A stretch of DNA of 56,103 nt from Lentilactobacillus sunkii DSM 19904 (GCF_001435575.1 NZ_AZEA01000016.1:1-56103), one strand, 5' to 3'; positions 26,001-34,579 are shown, counted from the first letter of the stretch. Notes: generated by a model from the sequence alone, not told the origin. Translations and numbers: made by a program.

Positions 26001-26150
26001 ACTCCCGGCATTAAAATTGGTAAGCTGTTGTCTGGCATCAGTTGGTTGGCATTTATTGTGCTGCTTGGATTTGGTATCATCGGTAAACTCGTCCCTAAGC
26101 AGAACAAAAAACGCCATGCAGCCAAGCATGGCAGCTGTTCTTCAAATTAA
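23034..26150 (+). CDS. YfhO family membrane glycosyltransferase-like protein
   Basis: A 1038-residue polytopic membrane protein with about a dozen helices in residues 15-460. An early luminal/extracellular loop carries WELDGMAQHYP (the GT-C type acidic motif). A long extracellular region (about 465-1000) and a last transmembrane helix (about 1002-1022) before a basic tail follow. YfhO proteins glycosylate lipoteichoic acid or other envelope polymers in Firmicutes. Translation starts at GTG 23034 after AAGGGGGAA. It appears to be a single-gene unit upstream of nrdI, 87 bases away. Confidence 0.88.
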   Translation: MKKLWQKTPAWITYTVLFTALICVLVGCLYLTGRSMIWELDGMAQHYPILLQLRHMILEFLHNPSGGFTHWAWNISLGSDQLTNLSYYVIGDIFNYLIVLFPKNQIENAFAFLVFLRMYFSGLSFMLYSSSYKFKRSSRVIGSLAYAFNGYALATALHHPFFILPLIYFPLLCYGIDRVLHNKSWLPLMFTVFMVFLSNFYFAWILGLGSIAYVVIRMLSLRKWADFEPLKAFGKLILSAVIGLGMSAIVFLPTIILAMGSTRLNDNFANGMLFFPLQYYLDIPSAILPTGRAMNFWLVIGISGLSYLGLVYMLRHFKHYLWQNVALITMVVGILLPAVGAVMNAISTPSNRWVFLVNVLFAFATMVFIEHLGDFTRNDIAWFSGASVGLIALVWTLGGFWMNLQPHDFVVYGILLLTVIVVLCSMVFNWKQSTKITLVSAVFLLNISANIIGIYSPHSSKLALQQLNRGLATRFSNDYFSGAQKYLDKLPGFFRVSMNPKYHYNTHIQNLANYSNTNTDFPINSGLNDTSVYLTLQNGYLGKFSQSVGNSQFSMNTPIAQGDYRTAFNNLLGVKYMFAKANTKNPPVTPYGYKPVRDKNGQIKVFPAKARVDAVQAIENMYGTTIYKSNNALPLVYTQFKTVSPSAYNKMSEVNRERVMTQGAVVNKSKYNTHPLNYKSPQKKIGYTVKMDTSKIVYNGRQLTKYRLGIINKSNSDKLVDQPHEQVSLGANLQKTKDLLATNRSIIETNHYKNINGLKEMTSDVAGNPIDYTLKVKNPKATKNTELFLVLSGIKQTDGTPAEHRQWMANKFLLDNKLYSKMGKMDEYRHSILKPTFGGYLFNAFAKDHQNGYNQYDNNNLSNYRQISNIVLNLGYSTHQRKNIALDFNQVKNIKFKSAKLVAMPYNKSYDTQMQKLKQTKPANLKVKGNHVSGTTNNAKAGTMVTSIPYSTGWKLTIDGKPDKTFVVNKGFVGANLPAGSHQIKLDYTTPGIKIGKLLSGISWLAFIVLLGFGIIGKLVPKQNKKRHAAKHGSCSSN

Positions 26151-26237
26151 GCTTGCCAAGGTCAATGGCAATCGGTAAAGTAAGAGTTAGCGAATCACTA
26201 AAACGAAATCATTTTTCATCATATGAGGAGGTCCACC

Positions 26238-26687
26238 TTGAGTCCGATCAAAATACTATTCATTTCAATTGAGGGAAATACCCGTGCCTTTTTAAAAAAC
26301 CTGGCAAGTTACGCAGCCGGCATGCACGACCAGGATCCTGCCAATCCATTGGTTGTATCGAAAGAAATCAGTGAACAAACTGATTTTGATGATGAAACCG
26401 AACCATATTTTGCTTTCGTGCCAACCTATCTGGATGGCGGCAACGGCATCGACAATGGCGTTAAAGAATTAATGACCAACGCCCTTGGCGAATACATTGC
26501 CTATAACGACAACGCAAAATTATGTCATGGCATTGTCGGCAGCGGCAATCGGAACTTCAACGAACAGTACTGCTTGACTGCCAAGCGTTACGCTTCGCAG
26601 TTCAACGTTCCTTTCCTCGCTGATTACGAGTTGAGAGGAACCGGCCGCGACGTTGAGCGGATTTATAAATTATTGGCAAAAAGTTAA
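26238..26687 (+). CDS. nrdI: NrdI flavodoxin-like protein of class Ib ribonucleotide reductase
   Basis: A 149-residue flavodoxin-like protein with IKILFISIEGNTRAFL at the FMN phosphate site, AFVPTYLDGGNG and GIVGSGNRNFNEQYC. NrdI supplies the oxidant for the dimanganese cofactor of NrdF. The frame includes an ATG at 26223, but that ATG overlaps the AGGAGG ribosome binding site. TTG 26238, six bases after AGGAGG, is the likely start. nrdE/nrdF/nrdH are not in the window, so this is an unlinked nrdI. Confidence 0.9.
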   Translation: MSPIKILFISIEGNTRAFLKNLASYAAGMHDQDPANPLVVSKEISEQTDFDDETEPYFAFVPTYLDGGNGIDNGVKELMTNALGEYIAYNDNAKLCHGIVGSGNRNFNEQYCLTAKRYASQFNVPFLADYELRGTGRDVERIYKLLAKS

Positions 26688-26700
26688 TCCTTGATATAGT

Positions 26701-26741
26701 AAAGGCGATTGATCAGAAATTTCTGGTCAACCGCCTTTTTG
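26701..26741. terminator. bidirectional terminator after nrdI
   Basis: AAAGGCG.TTGA.CAGAAA pairs with TTTCTG.TCAA.CGCCTTT, followed by T's on the + strand. The leftward MFS gene converges on it. Confidence 0.8.
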
Positions 26742-26779
26742 CTGTCTTTATTTATGAAGTTCAAACATTTCCAAACGAA

Positions 26780-27964
26780 CTACCCAAGATCTGCTTGGCT
26801 TTTATGCATCCTAAGTCGATTCATCACCCACAGAATAATTGCGAAGGCAATAATCAACCCGGCAGCAAACGAGAACAGTTCTCGATATGAAGCGTAGTCC
26901 AACACAATCCCACCAATCAGTGGGCCAAGTGCCCGACCACAAGACATGAACAGGTTATACAACCCTTGGAACTTTCCTCGTGTCTGGGGTGTCGATAGGC
27001 TGTCAATCCAAGCCGGAATCCCAGGAAAGCCGATCATCTCGCCGATTGTTGTCACAATCATGACCAACACAAATGCTGTGTAATCTCGAGCAAATATCAG
27101 CCACAGAAATGATGCAGCAAAAATCGTCACACCGACGTAAGTCTGGGTGCTGAGCTTGAAATGAGTCCCGATCCGGTTAACAAATGGCTGACCAATCACA
27201 ATCATCAAGCCGTTCAAGGTCCACAATAAGCTGTAGTTTTCAAACGGAATGTTGAGGTTGGTCATGTGAACCGGAATGACACTTTCCCATAGTGCGTAGG
27301 CCAGATAAACTGACAGCACCACGCCACAAATCGCCAGGATCATCCCACCAACTTTGGTTTCCACAGGTGCCCCCGGCTTAACGGGCTTGCCTGATACGCG
27401 TCGATCAACGTTAACTCTGAATTCCAGAATGGTAATGAGCACCAGTGCGGCATAAAAGATGGACGTCACGCCGAATACCACCGTCACACCATGTTTAAGC
27501 AGGAACCCCACCATTAACGTTCCAATCACAATCCCGACGTTTTGGCCAATATAGAGGATATTAAAGATTGCCCTTGTTGATCGGGTCTTGATACTGGCGG
27601 CATAGGAATTCAACAGGGTCATACAGGCACCGTCACCAAATCCCACAAACAGCAGCATAATGCCAAACATTGGCCAGCCATGGAAGAATACCAGCGTGAA
27701 GATTGCCGAAGTGGAAATCAGCGCACTGATAATTGTCGCTTTATAAGGTGACCAATGGTCGAACAAATAACCACCCAAAAAGTTACCAAGCATCATAAAA
27801 CATGACATCGCCAGTAGAACCATCCCTGCCAGCGTTAAGGATTTATGTAGGTAATTATGCAGATAGACCGTTACCAACGGCCACATAAAGGCAGCACCGG
27901 CATTCAGAATAAGGGAATAAATAATGACAGAATTAAATCTGATCTCGTTTCGTTGTTTTATCAA
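26780..27964 (-). CDS. MFS transporter
   Basis: A 394-residue protein with about twelve membrane helices. The loop between helices 2 and 3 reads GGYLFDHWSPYKA, in the position of the MFS signature. A hydrophilic centre with RRVSGKPVKPGAPVE links the halves. The type resembles multidrug/peptide exporters such as MdtH/YqjV, but the substrate is not known. Translation starts at TTG 27964, about nine bases after GAGGGG. It is monocistronic. Confidence 0.87.
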   Translation of the reverse strand: MIKQRNEIRFNSVIIYSLILNAGAAFMWPLVTVYLHNYLHKSLTLAGMVLLAMSCFMMLGNFLGGYLFDHWSPYKATIISALISTSAIFTLVFFHGWPMFGIMLLFVGFGDGACMTLLNSYAASIKTRSTRAIFNILYIGQNVGIVIGTLMVGFLLKHGVTVVFGVTSIFYAALVLITILEFRVNVDRRVSGKPVKPGAPVETKVGGMILAICGVVLSVYLAYALWESVIPVHMTNLNIPFENYSLLWTLNGLMIVIGQPFVNRIGTHFKLSTQTYVGVTIFAASFLWLIFARDYTAFVLVMIVTTIGEMIGFPGIPAWIDSLSTPQTRGKFQGLYNLFMSCGRALGPLIGGIVLDYASYRELFSFAAGLIIAFAIILWVMNRLRMHKSQADLG

Positions 27965-28061
27965 TTAATCAGTCCCCTCATTAACATATTTTCGACTCAA
28001 ATTCCTCTATCCCCATTTTCGCATACTACGGGTAGAAACTGTATTCATAACCGAAAGATTT

Positions 28062-28673
28062 CTAAAATAATTCCTTCTTTAACCGAATGTCGTCTTGATC
28101 GGTAATCTTCCGCAAAACCCGACATGGATTGCCAACGGCCAATGAATTGGCTGGAATATCATGTGTGACCACGCTTCCGGCACCAATAACCGATCCATGA
28201 CCAATCGTAACGCCACCGACTACAGTGACGTTTGATGCCAGCCAACAATTATCCTCAATAGTGATCGGCTTGGTATATTCCTTGCCGGGCAAATCGTTAT
28301 GAGCAGAAAAGTTCCGATCTTCATAGCGAAGCGGATGCATTGGGGTAACCAAGCTGACGTTTGGCCCCAGCAGCACATTGTCGCCGATGGTAATCATGCC
28401 ACTGTCTAAAAAGGTGATGTTAGTGTTGCCGTAAAAGCGATCACCAATTTTGATGTGGGTGCCGTAATCCACAAAGATCGGCCCCTGCAGGTAAATTCGC
28501 TCTGAAGAGTTGGGCAGGAGCTGCTTCAATACTTCTGTGCGTTTCTCTGTCTCATCATCAAACGTATCATTGTACATTTTCGTCAGCCGGTGGGCCAACC
28601 TCTGCCGCTTCAATAATTCCGGATCTCGTGGATTGGTCAGCTTTCCGGAAAGCATTCTTTCATTTTCATCCAT
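28062..28673 (-). CDS. sugar O-acetyltransferase (maltose/galactoside acetyltransferase family)
   Basis: A 203-residue left-handed beta-helix acetyltransferase of the LacA/Maa/NodL type. It uses acetyl-CoA to acetylate a sugar hydroxyl in the cytoplasm. An N-terminal Maa-domain stretch (NERMLSGKLTNPRDPELLKR) precedes hexapeptide repeats, the catalytic His region TPMHPL and the VTVVGGVTIGHGSVIGAGSVV coil. The physiological substrate is uncertain; detoxification of surplus sugars is common in the family. Confidence 0.9.
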   Translation of the reverse strand: MDENERMLSGKLTNPRDPELLKRQRLAHRLTKMYNDTFDDETEKRTEVLKQLLPNSSERIYLQGPIFVDYGTHIKIGDRFYGNTNITFLDSGMITIGDNVLLGPNVSLVTPMHPLRYEDRNFSAHNDLPGKEYTKPITIEDNCWLASNVTVVGGVTIGHGSVIGAGSVVTHDIPANSLAVGNPCRVLRKITDQDDIRLKKELF

Positions 28674-28746
28674 GGTAAGGCCTCCAAACTCGTTATATCA
28701 AGGTAATCATAGCATATTGGGCCTGCCTGACAGACCAATTTGCCCA

Positions 28747-28786
28747 ACAAAAAACCGGCCAAGGTCAATTGCCTTTAAGCCGGTTG
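28747..28786 (-). terminator. terminator of the secreted Ig-like protein gene
   Basis: AACCGGC (28753-28759) and GCCGGTT (28779-28785), with an inner AAGG/CCTT helix, are followed by TTTTTT on the minus strand. Confidence 0.8.
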
Positions 28787-28805
28787 ATAAGTTAATTTTA
28801 TCTAA

Positions 28806-29531
28806 CTATTTTACAAGCGCAAATTTATAGTAGTGAAGTGGTGTGTTGCCATACTGCACTTTGATTGCGTGGTTGGCTTTATTAACGATAATGAAATGGG
28901 TATTATCAGTAAATCTCAGATAGAACTTGTGGTAAGTCTTGCTTCCACGTTCACGGTAAGTAATTCCCCAGAAAGTCTTTGAATAAGTGGTTACTTTGTA
29001 GTTGGCAAAGTTGATCAGCTTCTTTTGATACTTGCCATTCTTATACAAGCCCTGGTTCAAACCACCCTTTTGGCTGAAGTTGGTGACAACGCTGTATCCG
29101 TTGTTGTTACCTGATTGCCAACGGCCGGTTGGTTCTGAGATGGTAATCTTGCTGCTTGAAGATTTTGAACTGTTACTTGTTGTGGTAGAGGTTGAAGCCT
29201 TTGGTGTCTTAACGGTCATAATTCGGTAGAAGTATGAAGTTGATGACTTGCGGGCAAACACATAAAGCTTTTGGTTGGCTTTAACATTGGTATGCAAAGC
29301 TGCGCTGAACTTACCAGTGGTGCTGTCGGCAGTTGTGCTGGCAAGGGTTGTCTTCTTAGCGTTCCGAACAATAATTGAAACACCTTTGGTAGCCGTTCCG
29401 GTAACTGCCTTGGAAGTCGTATAGATATTATTGACTTTGAGTGACGGAGAACTTGCAGACGCGTTAACGCTGAATCCAACGAGTAATGATGCCAGGACCG
29501 CGAAGAACGCGATAAACTTAAATTTCTTCAT
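28806..29531 (-). CDS. secreted protein with N-terminal Ig-like domain
   Basis: A 241-residue exported protein. After a signal peptide (FIAFFAVLASLLVGFSVNASA) residues 30-105 form a bacterial Ig-like beta domain (VNNIYTTSKAVTGTATKGVSI ... FARKSS). A Thr/Ser linker and a C-terminal region (about 130-241) with TGRWQSGNNNGYSVV, repeated Tyr/Lys and HFIIVNKANHAIKVQYG follow. The C-terminal domain is common in lactobacillus exoproteins but I cannot name it. No wall anchor is visible. Confidence 0.75.
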   Translation of the reverse strand: MKKFKFIAFFAVLASLLVGFSVNASASSPSLKVNNIYTTSKAVTGTATKGVSIIVRNAKKTTLASTTADSTTGKFSAALHTNVKANQKLYVFARKSSTSYFYRIMTVKTPKASTSTTTSNSSKSSSSKITISEPTGRWQSGNNNGYSVVTNFSQKGGLNQGLYKNGKYQKKLINFANYKVTTYSKTFWGITYRERGSKTYHKFYLRFTDNTHFIIVNKANHAIKVQYGNTPLHYYKFALVK

Positions 29532-29741
29532 TATGATATTGCTCCCTAATCTTTATTTTGCATGATTCATTATAAATGATTGCCATAAAAATGCCGTCAA
29601 AACAGTCTTCATTTATCCTTTTCTTAAGAAAAGCCTCACCGAACAGTCATGTGATTTCGGGTTGTTATTATGAAAATGATATGCCTGTAAATTTTATTCA
29701 TTTACATGCTGAATTCGCTTTCGTTGGGCTAATTTGTGTTA

Positions 29742-29747
29742 TATAAT
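29742..29747 (+). promoter_or_regulatory. -10 box of zwf promoter
   Basis: TATAAT lies 65 bases before the zwf start. The -35 region (TTTCGT, 17 bases upstream) is weak. The rest of 29532-29741 shows no gene or strong structure. Confidence 0.5.
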
Positions 29748-29811
29748 GTTGGGGAACTGGTATAGACATGTACCAAATTACTGAGTTAATATTCTGATAG
29801 GAGTGAACATT

Positions 29812-31290
29812 TTGCCAACTGAAAGACGTTCTTTGATTATGCTCTTTGGAGCAACTGGTGACCTTGCCACTCGTAAACTTTATCCCGCAATGTTAAAGCT
29901 TTTCGAGAAGGGAAATATCCGTGATCACTTTGCTGTGATTGGGACTTCCCGTTACAAATTTGATGATGAAAAATTCCGTGAAATGGTTGTAAAATCTGTT
30001 TCTAAGGAATCAACCAACAAAAAGCAAATTGCTGACTTTGCCAGCCATTTCTACTTTGTACCTCATGATGTAACCGACCTCGAACATTATTCTGTATTAA
30101 AAGATAAGGCAAATGAACTGGACAAGAAATACCAATTGAACGGGAACCGTGTGTTCTACATTTCAATGGCACCCAACTTCTTCGGAACAGTTGCTAAAAA
30201 CCTTAAAGCTCAACACCTTCTGTCAGAAGGCAATGGCTTTAACCGTCTGGTTATTGAAAAGCCGTTCGGCCGTGATTATGAATCAGCAAAACAATTAAAT
30301 GATGACTTAAGCCATGCATTTGAAGAAAACCAGATCTTCAGAATTGACCATTACTTAGGTAAGGAAATGATCCAAAACATCGAAGCAATTCGTTTTGGCA
30401 ACACCATTTTCGAAGCTCTCTGGAACAACCGTTATATCGACAATATTCAAGTAACCCTGGCTGAAAAGCTGGGTGTTGAAGAACGTGCCGGTTACTACGA
30501 CAATTCCGGTGCTCTTCGTGACATGGTTCAAAACCATATCATGCAAATTGTCAGCCTGCTTGCCATGGAACAACCAGTTGCTTTCAAGGATACTGATATC
30601 CGTGCTGAAAAAGTTAAGGCATTGCGTAGTCTCCGTGTCTACAACGTTGCTGAAGCTTCAAGCAACTTCGTCCGTGGTCAATACGCTGCTGTTGGTAACG
30701 GCAAAGAATACCGTGAAGAAGACGGTGTTCCAAAGGATTCAAATACCGAAACCTTCGTTGCCGGTAAGTTATTATTTGATAACTACCGTTGGTCAGGCAC
30801 ACCATTCTACATTAGAACCGGTAAGAAGCTTGCCGACAAGTTCACTCGTGTCGACGTTGTCTTCAAGAAGCCGTTAGTTGATATCTTCGCCTTCCCACAA
30901 AGTGGAAGCGCACCACTTAACGCCAATGTTTTGACCATCTTCATTGAGCCTAACCAAGGTTTCTCACTGATGGTTAACGCCAAGAACAGCGAACAAGGAT
31001 TCCACACTGAACCCGTTCAGCTGCAATACCTTGAAGATTCAAAGAGAACCAAGGAAACTCCACAACCTTACGAACGTTTAATCCACGACGTTTTGAAGGG
31101 CGACGGTACCAACTTTGCAAGCTGGCCAGAAGTTGCCAATGCTTGGAAGTTTGTTGATCAAATCCGCCGTGTTTGGGATATTCAACAACCAATGTTCCCT
31201 AACTACATTCCAGGATCAATGGGTCCAGTATCAGCCGATGAATTACTTGCCCGTGACCACCGTGAATGGGTATACAAATTGAACAAGTAA
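29812..31290 (+). CDS. zwf: glucose-6-phosphate 1-dehydrogenase
   Basis: A 492-residue enzyme oxidising glucose 6-phosphate to 6-phosphogluconolactone, the first step of the oxidative branch feeding phosphoketolase. The nucleotide fold starts at LFGATGDLATRKL. The active-site segment RIDHYLGKE is intact, and VIEKPFGRD is present. A GTG at 29803 overlaps the ribosome binding site; TTG 29812, seven bases after AGGAGT, is the better start. A terminator separates it from gnd, which follows in the same direction. Confidence 0.96.
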   Translation: MPTERRSLIMLFGATGDLATRKLYPAMLKLFEKGNIRDHFAVIGTSRYKFDDEKFREMVVKSVSKESTNKKQIADFASHFYFVPHDVTDLEHYSVLKDKANELDKKYQLNGNRVFYISMAPNFFGTVAKNLKAQHLLSEGNGFNRLVIEKPFGRDYESAKQLNDDLSHAFEENQIFRIDHYLGKEMIQNIEAIRFGNTIFEALWNNRYIDNIQVTLAEKLGVEERAGYYDNSGALRDMVQNHIMQIVSLLAMEQPVAFKDTDIRAEKVKALRSLRVYNVAEASSNFVRGQYAAVGNGKEYREEDGVPKDSNTETFVAGKLLFDNYRWSGTPFYIRTGKKLADKFTRVDVVFKKPLVDIFAFPQSGSAPLNANVLTIFIEPNQGFSLMVNAKNSEQGFHTEPVQLQYLEDSKRTKETPQPYERLIHDVLKGDGTNFASWPEVANAWKFVDQIRRVWDIQQPMFPNYIPGSMGPVSADELLARDHREWVYKLNK

Positions 31291-31302
31291 TCTTTAATAA
31301 TG

Positions 31303-31341
31303 AAACTGTCGGAAAGCGAAAATCGTTTTCCGGCAGTTTTT
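31303..31341 (+). terminator. zwf terminator
   Basis: AAACTGTCGGAAAGCG (31303-31318) pairs with CGTTTTCCGGCAGTTT (31324-31339), followed by T's. The remaining leader 31342-31623 before gnd is AT-rich; I see promoter-like sequence near 31572-31580 but no riboswitch. Confidence 0.85.
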
Positions 31342-31623
31342 GTTTGGGTTCATTTTGATGATCCATATAAATGTAAATTTTTTACGATTTCTTGAAAATA
31401 ATCACATATTTTATCATCTTATGAAATGATTAAACCCCTGTACCTGTTTCTAAAAGCGGTTTTGAACCGTGTAAGCGATTTCTTAATAATCCGTTTTCAT
31501 TTTCACAATCTTTCATTTAACCAATTAGGCATACCGCCCCAGCGCGTTTTTGTTTCACTTTCACTTTGTGAGATGATACACTTAACGTGTAGTAATTCTT
31601 ATATAGAAAAGGATGGTTTTGAA

Positions 31624-33057
31624 ATGGCTGATCAAAAAGCAAACATTGGTGTTGTTGGTATGGCTGTTATGGGTAAGAACTTAGCCCTTAACATCGAAAG
31701 CCGCGGTTACACTGTTGGCATTTTCAACAGAACCGGCTCCAAGACTGAAGAAGTTATGAAGGATCACGGAGACAAGAAACTCGTTCCAAGTTACAAGATT
31801 GAAGACTTTGTTAAATCACTTGAAACTCCTCGTAGAATTATTTTAATGGTTAAGGCTGGTAAACCAACCGATGCCGTTATTGATGAATTACTTCCACTGC
31901 TTGATAAGGGCGATGTTCTTATCGATGGTGGTAACACAAACTTCCACGATACGATGGCTCGAAATGCCCGTCTTGATAAATCAGGAATCAACTTTATCGG
32001 AATGGGTGTATCCGGTGGTGAACTTGGTGCCTTACAAGGTCCATCATTGATGCCAGGCGGCCAAAAAGAAGCTTATGATTTGGTAGAACCAATTCTCAAG
32101 CAAATCGCTGCCAAAGCACCAGCTGATGGCGAACCTTGTGTCACCTATATTGGACCTAATGGTGCCGGACACTATGTCAAGATGGTTCATAACGGCATCG
32201 AATATGGTGATGAAGAGTTAATCGATGAAAGTTACAACATTTTAAGAAACCTTGCCGGCTACTCAGTTGATGAATTGGCTGACATCTTCAAAGACTGGAA
32301 CAAAGGCGAACTCGACAGCTACTTAATCGAAATTACCGCCGACATTTTAACTCATAAAGATGATATTGGTGATGACAAGACTAAGCCTATCGTTGATATG
32401 ATTCTCGACCGTGGTGCCAACAAAGGTACCGGTAAGTGGAGTTCACAGGATGCCCTCGAAGTCGGTGTTGACCAATCAGTTATCACCGAAGCCGTATACG
32501 CACGTTATATTTCAATGATCAAGAAGGAACGTGTTGCAGCATCTAAAGTACTTCCTAAGCCAGAAGGCAAAGTTGACTTCGACAAGAAAGAAATCGTTGA
32601 AAAGGTTCGTGAAGCCCTCTACTTCGGTAAAGTTATGAGTTACGCTCAAGGCTTTGCTCAATTGAAGGCCGCTTCAGAACAATACGAGTGGAATATCAAG
32701 TTAGGCGAAATGGCAAAGATTTGGAGAGCCGGATGCATTATTCGTGCCCGATTCCTTCAAAACATTACCGATGCCTATGACAAGAATCCAGAATTGCAAA
32801 ACCTGCTTTTGGACCCATACTTCACTGATATTGCAAAGAAGTATCAAGAATCAGCACGTGACGTCGTAGCATTGGCAACAAAGGCCGGCGTACCAGTACC
32901 ATCATTGGCAGCCGCCGTATCATACTACGATTCATATCGTTCAGAAGTTGTACCAGCAAACTTGCTCCAAGCACAACGGGACTACTTCGGTGCCCACACG
33001 TACGAACGTGTCGACCGCCCAGGAAGCTTCCATTATACTTGGTATGAAGAACAGTAG
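31624..33057 (+). CDS. gnd: 6-phosphogluconate dehydrogenase (decarboxylating)
   Basis: A 477-residue enzyme making ribulose 5-phosphate, CO2 and NAD(P)H from 6-phosphogluconate. The Rossmann segment reads [20 protein letters not shown]. The substrate site [19 protein letters not shown] and the catalytic Lys region [20 protein letters not shown] are intact. The reading frame runs 66 codons further upstream, but ATG 31624 follows AAAGGATGG and matches the normal N terminus. Confidence 0.96.
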   Translation: MADQKANIGVVGMAVMGKNLALNIESRGYTVGIFNRTGSKTEEVMKDHGDKKLVPSYKIEDFVKSLETPRRIILMVKAGKPTDAVIDELLPLLDKGDVLIDGGNTNFHDTMARNARLDKSGINFIGMGVSGGELGALQGPSLMPGGQKEAYDLVEPILKQIAAKAPADGEPCVTYIGPNGAGHYVKMVHNGIEYGDEELIDESYNILRNLAGYSVDELADIFKDWNKGELDSYLIEITADILTHKDDIGDDKTKPIVDMILDRGANKGTGKWSSQDALEVGVDQSVITEAVYARYISMIKKERVAASKVLPKPEGKVDFDKKEIVEKVREALYFGKVMSYAQGFAQLKAASEQYEWNIKLGEMAKIWRAGCIIRARFLQNITDAYDKNPELQNLLLDPYFTDIAKKYQESARDVVALATKAGVPVPSLAAAVSYYDSYRSEVVPANLLQAQRDYFGAHTYERVDRPGSFHYTWYEEQ

Positions 33058-33097
33058 TGAGCGGAAACCCATCGGGTGATTCCGAGCATTAATTGAT

Positions 33098-33138
33098 AAA
33101 AGGCCTTAACCGCTGGTTTTGCGGTTAAGGCCTTTTAT
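33098..33138 (+). terminator. gnd terminator
   Basis: A 16-bp perfect stem, AAAAGGCCTTAACCGC (33098-33113) with GCGGTTAAGGCCTTTT (33121-33136), lies 40 bases after gnd. Confidence 0.88.
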
Positions 33139-33165
33139 CGGTTAAGCGGAAGAATCAGATGGGTT

Positions 33166-33185
33166 GGAGCTGTCCTCAAAGACAG
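33166..33185 (-). repeat. isolated copy of the GAGGACAGCTCC motif
   Basis: Read on the minus strand, CTGTCTTTGAGGACAGCTCC is identical over 20 bases to the motif at 11302-11321. It sits between two strong terminators. Confidence 0.6.
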
Positions 33186-33228
33186 CCTAATTTGCAATAT
33201 AACCAAAAACTTTTAAGTATCAATTAGC

Positions 33229-33270
33229 AAAAGGACAGCAACCGCAAAACCGGCGGTTGCTGTCCTTTTC
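33229..33270 (+). terminator. second strong hairpin before the toxin-antitoxin genes
   Basis: A 17-bp perfect stem, AAAAGGACAGCAACCGC with GCGGTTGCTGTCCTTTT, is flanked by A and T tracts. It follows the gnd terminator by 90 bases and insulates the downstream toxin-antitoxin pair. Confidence 0.8.
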
Positions 33271-33356
33271 TAAACAAAAATATTGATAAGTACGAAATAA
33301 TCGTATATACTAATTCTAGAAATAAATAGCAAGAGGCGAGTACAATTAATGACGAA

Positions 33357-33734
33357 TTGAAATTCATCTTCCCTAAGCCCTTCAACCGAATGTGGCAGCA
33401 TTTGGGTCTTACCGCTATTGACAAATCAAACTTGGCAACTTATCTGACTGAATATTATCAAAATGCACCAATCAACTCGCGGACTAATGGTTTTCCTGGA
33501 GTGCTCATTCAAGGTACAGGGGGTGCCATCAAGCTCCGTTTTGAACAGGAAAGCAGCGCCCGAGGAAAGAGTGGAAGCTACCGTATTATCTACTTTACCT
33601 TAGTCCAAAAAACTGTCTATTTTTTAACCGTTTATGCTAAGAAAGACCAGGCAAACTTAACGGATACACAGAAACAAAAAATTCAGAAAGTAATCCAGCA
33701 TCTACGACACAACTATCATTCAACTAAGGAGTGA
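33357..33734 (+). CDS. RelE/HigB-type toxin of a type II toxin-antitoxin pair
   Basis: A 125-residue RelE-superfamily mRNA interferase-like protein. The typical core is seen as GVLIQGTGGAIKLRFEQE, ARGKSGSYRIIYF and YFLTVYAKKDQANLT. The gene precedes its XRE antitoxin by 6 bases, the toxin-first HigBA order. The start is unusual: TTG 33357 has no close ribosome binding site, while GAGGCGAG at 33333-33340 is well placed for ATG 33349, which reads only ATG-ACG-AAT-TGA in another frame. The frame also continues upstream to ATT 33345. Length and core look intact. Confidence 0.82.
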   Translation: MKFIFPKPFNRMWQHLGLTAIDKSNLATYLTEYYQNAPINSRTNGFPGVLIQGTGGAIKLRFEQESSARGKSGSYRIIYFTLVQKTVYFLTVYAKKDQANLTDTQKQKIQKVIQHLRHNYHSTKE

Positions 33735-33740
33735 CTTCAA

Positions 33741-34055
33741 ATGGGAAATTTATCAGATGAAACTTTAGACCAAAGTTTAAATGCTTTAAATAAGCTTGCC
33801 GATGGCGATGATTCAGATGTGACCATTATGCGAGTGCCATTGAAGATCCCCAATATTAATGCGAAAAGCATCAAGCTTTTCCGTGACCAACATCATCTTA
33901 CCCAACAAAGACTTGCAGTCGAACTGGGGGTATCAGTTCGAACTGTCCAAAGTTGGGAAATTGGGCGTAGCAATCCCAACGGATCAGCAAAACGACTCTT
34001 ACAAGTTTTGATGGATAATCCAGAGTTACTTGACCATTTGTTTACCCATGAATGA
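33741..34055 (+). CDS. HigA/XRE-type antitoxin
   Basis: A 104-residue antitoxin with an XRE helix-turn-helix at about 41-85 (IKLFRDQHHLTQQRLAVELG, then VSVRTVQSWEIGRSNPNGSA). An N-terminal flexible region (DETLDQSLNALNKLADGDDSD) would neutralise the toxin. The protein is expected to repress its own promoter as well. It lies 6 bases after the toxin gene with a GGAG ribosome site, and a terminator follows. Confidence 0.88.
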   Translation: MGNLSDETLDQSLNALNKLADGDDSDVTIMRVPLKIPNINAKSIKLFRDQHHLTQQRLAVELGVSVRTVQSWEIGRSNPNGSAKRLLQVLMDNPELLDHLFTHE

Positions 34056-34085
34056 TAAGTACTTCTAATAATTAAAGTCAATTTT

Positions 34086-34138
34086 AAAACCAGCCATCCC
34101 TTTGACCAATCATGATCAAGAAGATAGCTGGTTTTCTA
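34086..34138 (+). terminator. terminator of the toxin-antitoxin operon
   Basis: AAAACCAGC (34086-34094) and GCTGGTTTT (34128-34136) pair across a longer partly paired interior, followed by T-rich sequence. Confidence 0.7.
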
Positions 34139-34153
34139 TTAACTATGAAAAAA

Positions 34154-34504
34154 TTAGCTTCCTGTAATTACACCAAGACAAAAATACAACAGCGTACCCG
34201 CAGTAACCATGAGGACCGTCGAAACTGTAATGCTCAAATAAACATTTATTCCTCGCCTAGTCAGCAAAACAGCCATCAAGTCAGCCCATCCAAACAATGA
34301 AATATCCAAAACAATTGATGCAACCTGTTGGAGAGAGTCAACAAAATACAGCCCAAGTGAAAGTAAAGTAACTAAGCCAAGTAATGAAGGCAATCTCGCC
34401 ATAGTTCTATCATCAATTTGATTTATTATATTCTCAGTTATTCTTTGTGTAATTTTCAAATAGCCTAACCTCCAGTTCACCAATAACAGTATCACAGCAT
34501 ACAC
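34154..34504 (-). CDS. hypothetical membrane protein, 116 residues
   Basis: Three hydrophobic segments (about 1-10, 42-75 and 85-112) separated by a loop with QRITENIINQIDDRTMARLP suggest a small integral membrane protein. GGGGGTG lies three or four bases before the ATG, a close but possible ribosome binding site. It is convergent with the toxin-antitoxin operon. No family is recognised, and some uncertainty remains that it is expressed. Confidence 0.55.
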   Translation of the reverse strand: MYAVILLLVNWRLGYLKITQRITENIINQIDDRTMARLPSLLGLVTLLSLGLYFVDSLQQVASIVLDISLFGWADLMAVLLTRRGINVYLSITVSTVLMVTAGTLLYFCLGVITGS

Positions 34505-34533
34505 ACCCCCAGCAAACCAAGTCAGACACGCAA

Positions 34534-34579
34534 CTAAAAAAAGCCAAGTAACTTGAGAAATGAACTCTCAAATTACTTG
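34534..34579 (-). terminator. terminator of the oxidoreductase operon
   Basis: GCCAAGTAACTTGAGA (34541-34556) pairs with TCTCAAATTACTTGGC (34564-34579) with one mismatch, followed by TTTTTTT on the minus strand. Confidence 0.88.

Noticed and set aside
34112-34300. 62-codon + strand frame after the antitoxin gene
   Set aside because: It overlaps the terminator and the opposite-strand membrane protein gene and has Ser/Gln/Asn-rich shadow composition.
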